From Choristoneura fumiferana (lineage: Eukaryota > Arthropoda > Insecta > Lepidoptera > Tortricidae), in NCBI RefSeq assembly GCF_025370935.1, contig NC_133472.1, positions 15,097,863 through 15,161,862 on the forward strand: a stretch of 64,000 nt of DNA, given 5' to 3'. A model generated the notes under the pieces. That model was not told the DNA's origin, made no database searches, and was given only the letters and a program-made list of their open reading frames with translations. Below are positions 48,601 through 60,600 of the stretch, piece by piece (the stretch's first letter is position 1; each line of letters begins with the position of its first letter). The translations under genes were made by a program, and so were the position numbers.

Positions 48601-51600
48601 ACAGGTAACAGAAAATATGATGTCATTTAAGAACATGCTGTGAAATAGAAAAAGATATCTAATACAATTTTTTCACTTTTCAGGGTTGGCTTCTCTAATA
48701 GGTTTAGGAATGGCATCGCCGAATCCAGCGTTCACTACAATGACGACGACCCTGGCTTTGTCAGGTATTTGAATTTTAACAACTTGTAAAATAAAAATAT
48801 TATTTTGCAAATGGATCTTATACATGACTTATTTTTACCTTACTTTTGGAAAGTCCATTATTGTCAAGAAGAATTGTTACTTCACGCGGGAGAGGCAGGC
48901 AGCAGCTGAGTTCGACAAAAACTCAACTATCTCATCTCATCAATGGTTATTCATTAGCTGCATTAGTTGTCTGGCTGTTCATATTGTATCTTTTTCTCGT
49001 CCGAGTATAACGCCCTTTTAAATGCAATTAGTGAGTGTTCTTGGGGTGTGATACATGTTGCGGTTGTGCAGGTGTGGTGGGCTACCACACAGTGTGGGGC
49101 GTAGTACCGGCTCTGCACTCGCCGCTCATGTCTGTCACCAACGCCGTGTCGGGCATCACCGCCGTCGGTGGCCTGCTGCTCATGGGCGGCGGATACGTGC
49201 CCGAGACTCCCGTCCAGGTAACTGACACTGAACACGCAACCGAATAACTTCACATTTTTACATTTACTAAATATTAACAAGATACGTGGGGTTGTTGTCT
49301 AAGTTGTAAAATAAAGTTTTCATACTCATAGGATGCTCCGAGTTCAATATTCAACATTTTTACGGCGTTTTATTTCCTCATTGAGGTAATCGTCCGAGTG
49401 CTTGACACGCGAATGCCGAATAAATACATCCTGCACGAAAAGTTAACCCTTCCGCCACTTCCCATACAACCATTTTCGGTCGCAACATTTTCAAAAAGTC
49501 GCAGTCAAAGTCAAAGTCAAAATATCTTTATTCAATTTAGGCTATAACAAGCACTTATGAATGTCAAGAAAAATGTACCACCGGTTCGGAAAAACCTCTG
49601 CTGAGAAGAATCCGGCAAGAAACTCAACGAGGTATATATATATTTTTTTTAAAACAGATTTACAATATTATTAAATGATATGTATACATCACAAGTATTT
49701 AACACAACTTTATTTTTAACACAGTAGGTTCGCTATTTGAAGGGATCGCTAATGCGGATCGGAATTATTTCCAAATATCCCTGTCCATGATATAATCATT
49801 ATTATTATTTAATCGTATGGCGTAAAACATTAAACAATTACACTAAAGAAAGCAAATTACAAACTAGCTATAAATCCACATTCAGGGTCCCAAGCCACGA
49901 CATTAAGTCAGGTGTCAGATTGTACAGATCTCCAGGGGAGCCCGAGTATGAGTGTAGAGGGCAGCGCTGTACAATGTGCTCCATAGTTTGAGCCTCCTCG
50001 CCGCATTCGCAGAGGGCCGAGACCCGCCAACCCCACTTGTACCGAAAGTAGTGACAGCGTCCGTGTCCTGTTCTCAGTCTGTTTAAGCGGCACCAGAGCT
50101 TGCGTGGTAGACTGAAACCATCTGGTTTAACCGTGGGGTCTATAGTTTGCAGGGCAGTTCCAGTAGTTTGTGCATTCCACTCGTCCTTCCACCTCTGTTT
50201 GATGTCAAAATCCCCTAGGTTTTGGGCTGTTACACAAGCAGGGTGCCGAGATTTAAGCCGTTGGGGTGGAGGGTGACAGAAAGGCTGGTGAACAGGCAGA
50301 GACTGGTCCGCCTGTATTTTTTCCGCTTCTCTTTTTAGCGCTTGCATCCTGCGGAGATGTGGTGGAGCAATATGGCTGAGAACTGGGAGCCAGTGGAGGG
50401 GAGTAGACTTGATTGTGCCCGAGACACATCGCATGGCCTCATTCAATTTAGTGTCCACTTTTTGTACGTGCGCACTCTCAAGCCATACCGGAGCACAGTA
50501 TTCGGCTGCCGAAAAGACGAGCGCTGCAGCTGACGTACGCAGGCAATCAGCGGAGGCACCCCAGGTAGTGCCACAGAGTTTATGGAGGATGTTGTTCCGT
50601 GAGGCAACCTTCAAGGATACCTTTTGGAGGTGCTTCTTGTACGTCAGAGTCCTATCCAGTGTCACTCCAAGGTATTTTGGGCAGGGATTGTACTTAAGTA
50701 ATTCCCCTTTGAAAGAGACAGCTGGTTGGTAGTTTGCCATACGGTTATTAAGGTGGAAGCACGCCACTTCTGTCTTGCTTGGGCTTGGTATCAGACGCCA
50801 GGAACTAAAATATTCATTGAGCCTTGATAAGTCGGATGATAATACTTCCTCGCCAGACTTGAAGTCTCTACCTTGAAATACAAGTGCTATATCATCAGCA
50901 TAAATGAATTTGGTGGCCTCAGTCGGTGGTAAGTCGTGGATATATAGATTGAAAAGAGTCGGGGCAAGTACAGAGCCCTGTGGCAGGCCATTATTGAGTT
51001 TTCTCTTGCGGCTTTTGGCGTTACCCAGGTAGACCTCAAACTCCCTCTCACTAAGCATGCTCATGATGATATCTGCTATTTCCCTGCTTGGAATCGTTTT
51101 AATAATTTTAAATAGCAGCCCTTGTTTCCATACCGTATCATAAGCAGCAGTTAAGTCCACGAAGACTGCAGTGGATTTTAGTTGCCTCTGAAACCCAGCT
51201 TCGATATGTGTGGTTAGGGCTAGGACCTGATCCGTACAACTTCTGCCACCCCTGAAACCAGCCTGCTCGAGTGGCATGACAGCCTCCACGTATGGAGTTA
51301 TTCTAGCAAGGATAAGGCGTTCCAGAAGCTTATAGATACAGCTGAGGAGGGAGATGGGGCGGAAATTTTCAGGTCGGTCGTCTGTTTTGCCAGGCTTCAG
51401 TACCGCTATGACCTTTGCCAGCTTGAATTCCTTAGGCAACCGGTTGTTAAGTAGAATATAGTCAAAAAGCGCAGCAAGCCAGCCTATGCTCACCGGGCCC
51501 ATGGCTCGAATGAATTCATTAAAGATGTTGTCTGGCCCCGCTGCTTTGCCGTATTTTAAAAGCTTAATGCCATCCATGACTTCACCAATACTAAAGGGTC

Positions 51601-54600
51601 TTGAGAGGTGCTGCCCAGTCGGAGCACTCCTTCTGTCAGTTCTCAGCGCTTGTTTTACTCGTTTAGTAAACATCTTATCCCTCTTTGCTCTGGTTACGTC
51701 TACCATTCGGTTGGCAATAGCATCAGGGTTGACTTTCAGGCTAAGTTTTTGCGGGTGTTGTTTCCCTGACAGGCGGTGCAAGACTTTCCAGGCCTTTCTG
51801 CTTGACCTCTTGAAATCCATGTTGCCAACCGCAGATTCCCACTTTTCCTTCCTGCTTCGGTCCAAAGAATGAAGCAATGCTGCTCCAGCACTCTGATCCT
51901 CCGATTCCTGGTATTCGTGGTATAACTTTTCGCTATCTGAATTCCAGCCAGGTACATATTCTTTCCTATAGCCCCTTGGTATGTTAACTTTAGCTGCTTT
52001 GATGACTAGTTCAACAAATTTACTGTAGTTCGAGGCGATAGGTTCTAAGTTTGCTGCTGCAAGTTCTGTGTCCAAGCTCACCCGGAAACCATCCCAGTCC
52101 GCGCGACCAAAATTCCACCTAGGCACAGGCATCGAATTAGCTAGAGGTATTTTGAGGCCTATATCTGTGACGATCGGTCTATGTTGGCTATTTGGAAAAT
52201 TGCCGAGCACTGTACAGGTTGCAGGTAGAGGCTGGTCAAGGTGGTCTCTGGAGACAAAGGTCAAGTCGGGATTATAGTCCCTGTTCCATCTTGCAGAGTG
52301 AAAGCTACCCTTGTCTTTGGCATCAAACAACAGGTGGAGATCACAGAGGTTCGCCCAAAGAGCAAGCGCCTCTCCATTCTCGTCTATGTCTCGATAGCGC
52401 CAGATTGTGTGATGGCTGTTGAAATCTCCCATGTAAGTGCAAGGATGTTGAAAGTTAGGTAAAACACCCGGTGGCCATTTCACTTTCGGCGGCTTGTACA
52501 CGTTAGTTACTGTGAGATTATTGACTTGGATCGTGACTGTGAAAATGAGATCAACATCGCTGGAGTCTATCAACTGGATGTCGTTCAGGCTTGACCTCGC
52601 GTAAGTGGCTATACCATATTTAGGGTGGTGCACAGCTTTAACTAAGGTGTACCCGGGCATTTTTCTTCCTTTGAGTTCAAAGCATCCCTGATACGTCTTC
52701 GTTTATCGTCGCCTTTGATATTAAAGTCTTCTTACAATAGATAAAGCTCAGTATCCGACAAGTAAGATTTTTCAATTGATACATAGGTAGATGCAATTGA
52801 TCGTAAAAAAGACTAGTAATTTTCTTTCATTATTATAAACAATTTGTTTATACTGCCTTTGGCTTTGAGTTATGGGAAGTCAATAACCAATATCAGAAAA
52901 TATGAAACCTTCTGCTTCACGTCAAGGCACTGAATATTATGATTATGGTTTTTAAGTCACTCCAAAATCAATCTGAAAAGCATGTTGAGAACCACTGCAT
53001 ACATAGAAATAAAAAAATTCCATTCTGTAAAAACAGCCCACTGTAACGAATCTGAACACATGCCAACACTTGTAAACACAGTTACAAAACTTTGTGTTGA
53101 GTTTTATCTCCTCAATATATAAATACTTTTTTCGTTTAATATTACTTAATTACCTAATCTATCGGTTTTCAAGAATAAGTTTTTGCTAAATTAATGTAAA
53201 CTATACTAATAAAACATTTCGCATTGTTCGAAAATACGATTTTCAACGTTGTTGTGTTCGATATTACGAGTTTGTATTGAAGACGACAACAAGAACAGAG
53301 AAAATTTCTATTGGATTTTATAAAATTATGAGGACTGCACGATCAATTTCATTTCACAGTGTATTTTCGATCGATTAAGAAGTAAATATCACAATATTAT
53401 TTTTGATGGCGGCGAATATTTAATGACGACACACTTGCGACACATCCATGAAAAGAAATACGAAACAATAATAAAAAATGACAATTACAATGAGCGGAAC
53501 CAATAGAACGACGAATGCATGAATACGCGTTAGAAATGAGCAGAAATAAGTCGCGATGTGGCGACAATGCGACGGCAGTGTGACTGGATTTTTTTACGTT
53601 TATTCCCCACTTTTCGAAACTGCGTCGAAACATGGGTTTACACGACAACATAACGTTACGGAACAATGTTACAAAAATTCGTCCGTTACGACACAATAAG
53701 TGTCGGCTTATGTCGTAACCGCTACTTGATATGGCTGTATGGGTTTGGAAACCAAAGGTTCGAAACCAGTTTAGGAAACAGATTTAATTTTCTTTTTCGG
53801 AAACCTGGTTTAGAATGAAGAACAATCGTTCTGTTTTCTAAACTGGTTTCCCATACAGAATGAAAGACATCCACTATTATAACAGTGACGAGCACTCGTA
53901 CGCTTACCTAACAGTCACAGCAAAAAAATCTTAAAAAAGGTTCGGCTCAAGGTTAACTTTTTAAAAATACTAAAGGCAGTGCCTACCGATGCTAAATATA
54001 TACTCAGCGGCAAAAAATCTGGCCCTCAAATGTATGCAGTTATAGGTAATTTTGTATGGAGACTGGGCCAAATTTTGTGCCGCTCAGTATAGATAGTTTA
54101 TAAAAGTGGTGATTTTGTAAACACTAGATTATTCACCTACTTATATGCATATCGGATGGCAGCTGGATCAGATACCAAAGCGTTATTGAATGGATGCTAT
54201 TCGATTTCAGGAGTCACGTAGTTAGTACACATGCATTAATTTACATGTGCTATTTTTGAGACGAATTTGAAAATAATATCTAGCTACCACAAAAACTTAG
54301 ACAATCGTTGAACATGTGTTCCACACATGTTAGTTCATAGAAAATTGCCAATATAGGTTTGTCTAGGACGTGTTGAGTTTTTTGCAATAAAATCATCTCA
54401 CTCATTTAAATTTCTTAGTTAGTTTGTAGTACTCTTGAGTTTTTACTTTTTATATGGTATAAAGTTACTAACATGTTGTCTTGCATTTTTGGCATGGCAT
54501 AACATAAAATTGAAGTTTTTTTATATGCTGTGTTTCTTTTATTTTGTAGTGGTTAGCAAGCACGGCAGCTCTCATCTCGTTTGTAAACGTATTTGGTGGA

Positions 54601-57600
54601 TTTTTGGTCACTCAGCGCATGCTTGATATGTTTAAAAGGTACAGTTGTTATCCTTTATATAATCTTGTTATCATTGAGTGTAAATATTTTAGCACAAAAA
54701 TAAAATGTGTAACATCTGTTTTAGACCTACTGACCCACCGGAATATGGATACCTCTATGGCATTCCCGCAGCGGCCTTGCTTGGAGGCTATTTTGTTACA
54801 GCTATGCAGGTACGAAACTTGAGATAATTATGAAACTTCATTTCTAAGAACACATTTCGTTTCTAAGTTTAACTATTGGACTGGCGGAACGGAAAGCGAA
54901 TAACTATCGAATTTAGTTTAAAGCACGAAGTAGTCCCAGTCATCGTGTTTGAATGATTTAATTGCCATGTTTATATCGACAGGGTTATGCTGAAGTGCAC
55001 CAGATGGCGTATCTGGCCTCTTCCCTCTGCTGCGTAGGAGCTCTCGCTGGACTGAGCTCTCAAAGTACTGCTCGCAAGGGCAACTACCTTGGAATGGTAA
55101 AACCTTTTCTATTTTTACATTTTATGATCTGTTCTCAACGCCCAGCAACCGATGATTAGAAAAGGCATCCGTAATGTATTCCATAAACAGTACTTGAGCT
55201 TAGACTCTGCCCGAGACCCGCTCATTGTAATCTTGATGACGTTAGACTCAATCTAATGATCATTGTAAAGCCAATGAGACAGAGTGGGCTCATGATAAAA
55301 CTATTACACGTGGTTAACTTATATTGCTCAAAATATAAGTTAGTATCCATATAAAAATAATAGTTTTATCTTCATAGAATCTTACTTGCGATTTTAAAGT
55401 GTGGTATTTTTATCATAGTCTATTTAATTATTAATGACCATCACTGACTCTCAAGACAAAGTTAGTGTTCATAATAATTGTACAATCTTCGATTTCAAAG
55501 TGGCAACTCGGGTTTAGCTCTTGACTGTTGTTGGATATTTGACGATTCTTTAGTAATATGAGGTTGTTAGACCAATTAGTCCATTTAGGAAAAAGTTTCC
55601 AACACAAGTGTCAGTGAGATGTTATTCTAAGATCGGCGTGGCGGGAGGCATCGCGGCGACCCTCGGCGCGCTGACGCCGAGCGCGGAGGTACTCGCGCAA
55701 ATGCTCGGGGTGGCCGGCATCGGAGGCCTGCTGGGCAGCACCATCGCCAAGAAAATCGAGATTACAGACCTGCCACAGCTTGTGGCTGGATTCCACAGGT
55801 AAGTGGAACTGTAATGTATTAAGTGTATTATACATTTTTGTTACAGTGAAATTACTACTGAAAGAAATGTCGTTTGCAAGTGTTTCACCATAAATGTGTC
55901 ACTGCTGCAGTGGCGCAACAAGTAACGGAAAAGTTACCTGTATGTTTCATTCTTCCTTATATTTAGCTATGTCCAGCAGTATTTTGGACAACGTTTATAA
56001 CTTGGACTTAAAATTGTCGTGCTCGTGGCATTGCGTAAATTACTATTGTCGCACTGTGAACACAGTCTTTATTATCTAACTAACGGCTTAGAACTAAAGG
56101 CTTAGAGTCATGAAATTTGGTATGTAGGTAGCTGGACGTCTGGAATAACACATTAGCTACTTTTTATCCCGATGTTCCCACGGGATAGGGATAAAATCTC
56201 GAACTAATAACCGCTCGGCTTAGAGTCATGAAATTTGGCATGGGTGTTTTAATTTAACGTCAATGAAAACCACGATGTAATTTTAGGGAATCCCCACGAG
56301 AATTTTATAAAATGTATCTAATGATTTACGCGTGCGAAGCCGCGGGTAAACGCTAGTTTATTATATTAGTAGGATTGTGATTACAGGTGTCAGACTGTAA
56401 ATGGATGGAAGTTATCGTTAATGTTTTCAGCTTGGTGGGCATGGCCGCGGTGCTGACGTGCTTGGCCACGTACATGCATGACTTCCCGGCGATGGCGCTC
56501 GACCCCACCGCCGCCACGCTTAAGACCTCGCTGTTCCTCGGCACTTACATCGGTGGAATCACATTCACGTAAGTTCACCACTCCATCCTTAGTCTAAAAT
56601 AGTCTAGACAGTTCCTTAGTTGGTCCGTTATGAAATGGCTGATGTATCTTGTAATGTACGAATTTCAACGAACAGTCCGCCTTGCGGGGCATTTTACAGT
56701 GATGCTGTCGCCATGCAAATACCCTCTACAAAAAACAATAGCAGCGTTCGTGCAACGAGGCTGCAAACTTTATTAAAAGAACGGGAAAGAAAATTGTAAC
56801 ATTTTGGAAACCGTCCTGGCGTAGTAGCTTCAGTAGTACATTACTTCCAGTGGATCCCTGGTGGCTTACGGCAAACTGCAGGGCTCGCTGTCGTCGGCGC
56901 CGCTGCTGCTGCCGGGGCGACACGCGCTGAACGCGGGGCTGCTGGCAGGCTCGTTGGGCTGCGGCGGCGCGCTGCTGGCGCTGCCCGACGCGCCCGGTCT
57001 GCCGCTGCTCACCGCCGCCGCGGTACTCAGCGGCATCCAGGGGCTCACGCTCACCGCTGCCATCGGCGGTACTTTTTTCTCTCTTTTTTATGTTGCCCGT
57101 AATAATATTACATTAAATAATAATATTACATAATTTTAATGCATTGAAAGCTTTTCTAAATTAAATAACAATTTGATTACTTACGTCGTGTAGTACGACT
57201 GCTACTAAATGAAATTAGGAAACTTAGATTAGGAAGCTTCCAAGACCAAGATCATTCCTGTAAGCAGCCATCTTGTCGCTGCTGCTCGACGCGGCGACTT
57301 GACGCTACTTTTTTGAGTCACGGGAAATTCAAAATCATATTCAAAATAGGGTCACGTGACCAGATTTATCGCTGCAAACGAGCGACGAGCGACTGCATGT
57401 GGCCGCACCTTTAGGCATTATATCCGGTACGTCGCTCTAACTAGTGTTTGGGCTTTGATTGTACTCTAATATTTTTGTAGCAAGTGTGGCAATTAATACT
57501 TTGTTAAAAAAATCACTCTTTTCAAGTAAAATAAAACGTACGCAAATGCCAAAAGCTAATACGAACTGCGTCTGGTTACGTAACCAATTATTAGTCACAA

Positions 57601-60600
57601 TTGAGAAGTGTCTTAACTTTTCTCGTTTCTCTATATTAATAAAAACTAGTAACGGGTCTAAACCCGCAAGAAGAATCATGCAAGTGGCATGACATTGCGG
57701 CACTCGACCACTACAAACTCGTTGAATTTTGAGTTTCACAATGTTATGCAACTCGCATATTCTTTCAGGTCTTAACTGGGCTTTAGAGCACCGCTTAGTA
57801 AAGTTAAAGTAGTCTTGAATGAGTGGTTTTGTGTGCAGGTGCGGACATGCCGGTGGTGATCACAGTGCTGAACAGCTACTCGGGCTGGGCGCTGTGCGCA
57901 GAGGGCTTCATGCTCAACAACTCGCTCATGACCATTGTGGGCGCCCTCATCGGCAGCTCCGGCGCCATCCTCTCCTACATTATGTGCAAGGTCACTACCA
58001 ATTTTTTTATCAGCTCTTGTATGTACTTCAATCTGTGAATAAATAGTTACAATACTGCAGAGGCCATGAAGTAAGGGATTGATGGACGAGTTTGGGGTAG
58101 ATATAACAAGTCCAGCAATCTCTGTTCTGGCCGAGGTTTGTATAGTGCTTTTCTCTAACCATGTGAGGAAATATTCCATCCATCCATCCACGCTCCAGTC
58201 TAGTGGTGGTGGGCTGTTTGTAATTTATCCTTTGTCAGTTTAATGTTAGTAAGCAAATTTAAAAAGTTAGAGCGGCGGACAAAAATGGTTTTTCTTACAT
58301 TCCTTATGGCCTACGCCAAGAAGTAATGTAGGGAGCCATCAATGAGAAATTTCATGTCCCCATTTCGTGACATTAACGCATACATTTCCGAGCATGTTTG
58401 AGAAAATTGTAATGTGGGTTTCTTGACAGGCGAAATGTAGAGAGAAGATGGCGTTAATATAGAGAGGTCCGGTGACGTTACAGTCTTACTTGCGATTGGT
58501 TTACTGAGTTCTATTCCAAATTAAGGAAAAGACTGGGGCGTGCAGTGAGGGTGGCAGCAGTACCACTGCCTCTGCTGGTGGAGGCGGGTGCGTGCGGGAG
58601 CAGCTGTTAGCGCTGCCTACCCTCACTGCACGCCAATGGGAAAAGGTGGCTCCATCAGTTTTTTGATGATTCAGCCCATGTCGAGGTTGAGTAAGACACG
58701 GCATGTAGAAAGAAAAATCGGTCAAGTGCGAGTGCGAGCGACTCGCGCATGAAGGATTCCGCACTTCCGTACAATGTTTTAAAAACAAGTAGTTCAATAA
58801 TAAGTTTTTGTAAAAAAATCTAATACAAGCTTTTTGTTGTTCGTTTAAATTCTCATCCTCTTTGGCTGTCGCCCTGTCGGAGGCTGACTAGCGCTTTAGA
58901 CTCTTGCCATTCGCCGCCGCCCGGCGCCCACGGCAGAAAAAATTGTCTGAACGCGGTAATTCGGCCGAACGGCGCGTACTTATTATGAATTAGTGAATAA
59001 ATCTTAACCTGATTTTAAATTTTGACCTTGTAAATAAATAGTGTTACTTAGTATGGACTATAACGGACATTTTTTAGTGTAAAAAACATTAAATACAGCG
59101 GCTGTGAGTGCTTTATTGAAGTAGGCTTTTGTGAAGTGTGTGTAGTGTGTGTCGGAGGTTTGTGGATCATAAATTGTTATTTAGTTTTAATGCTGCACAA
59201 AAAAAAACCACTGTCTTAGAGACAATTATTAATTATTATACTATCGAAGGTTTTATAAAATCGCAAATTAATAAGTAGTTAAACATTAAAAACACATAGG
59301 GTCACTCGCGTTGCCCCTAGCAACTGACGGCCATCATCTTGGCAGCCTAGCAACCAAAAACCGCTGAATGAAACACGTTTCTTGTATGACGACCCCCTTT
59401 AATTTTCTTCTTATTTTATTTTTAGTATTTGTTGTTGTAGCGGCCACTGTAATACATAATCTGTAAAAATTTCAATTGCCTAGCTATTACGGCTCAAGAG
59501 ATAGAGCCCTGTGACAGACGGACAGACAGACAGCGGAGTCTCAGTAATAGGGTTCCGTTGGCACCCTTTGGGTACGAAACCCTAAAAATTAGTCGTGGTT
59601 CTGTATACAGTACTGAAATGTGAGATGTTTCGCATGCCATGTTGAAAACTTCCTTCCAAAACTAAAGAGGAATCACTAGGACCATCCTCTTTCTAATACA
59701 AAAAAATATCTTCGAAGATGATTTTCAAGTGTCGGGCAGGGGTGACACTAAATAAGGTATTTACCGGCTCGGACATACCGATTTGGAAATACCGACCTGA
59801 AGCCGTATTGTCTAACGTTTCTGACGCTCGCGATCGCAATCTCAGATTAAATAAAAAAGTAAAGATGGAGAGCGGTAAACAGCCAAGTGAGGCTGTTCAC
59901 CGCTCTCCATCTTTACTTTTTTATTTAATCTGAGATCGCAATCAAATGACCGTTTTTGTATGCGAAATCTGTCATTTGATTGCGATCGCGAGCGTCAGAA
60001 ACGTTAGGCAATACGGCCGCCGTTTTTGGTGTACACGCCCGTAGAATAAGGGTCGGTATTTCCATGTCGGTATTATTCGGGCCAGTAAATAGTGTCAACC
60101 TCGAGCGGGAGTAATTACGCATTAAAATACAATCTAATTGAAAACCCCCTCCTTTTTCAAGGCTATGAACCGTTCGTTACCGAACGTGATTCTCGGCGGA
60201 TACGGAGTCACCAGCAGCGGCACCGCGCTACCGTCCGGTGCCACGCACACCGAACTCAATGTTGACTCCGTGGCTGATCTGATTCACCGAGCCGGCAACA
60301 TAATTATTACACCAGGTAATTTGATCATTGAGTTTACGTGTTAATCCGAAATCCATTCGTTTATTCCCTGTATTCATAACCATTTTTTATCAGGTTACGG
60401 GTTATGCGTGGCCAAGGCACAGTACCCGATAGCAGAGCTGGTGGATATGCTGAAACAGCAAGGCAAAAAAGTGCGATTTGCGATCCATCCGGTTGCAGGT
60501 AAAGTTATTTTCTGAATACCATTTAGTGTACTATTTAAAATGGAACAGATTAAACTTCCATTCAAATTGCAGGTCGTATGCCTGGACAGCTTAATGTGCT

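Larger units (their letters stand above)
57991..60161. other. Nnt intron 17, repeat-filled
   Basis: It contains a diverged relative of the 4914-5295 element (about 58050-58165), an inverted repeat at 58537-58634 (GGCGTGCAGTGAGGGT and its inverse), a fragment of a common repeat at 58710-58765 (AAATCGGTCAAGTGCGAGTG), the 0.74-kb repeat 58849-59587 and the compound palindrome 59741-60100. Confidence 0.7.

Noticed and set aside
53397..53696. 99-codon minus-strand frame in Nnt intron 10
   Set aside because: There is no domain or coding signature and it lies in repeat-like AT-rich sequence; splice phases of Nnt do not need it.
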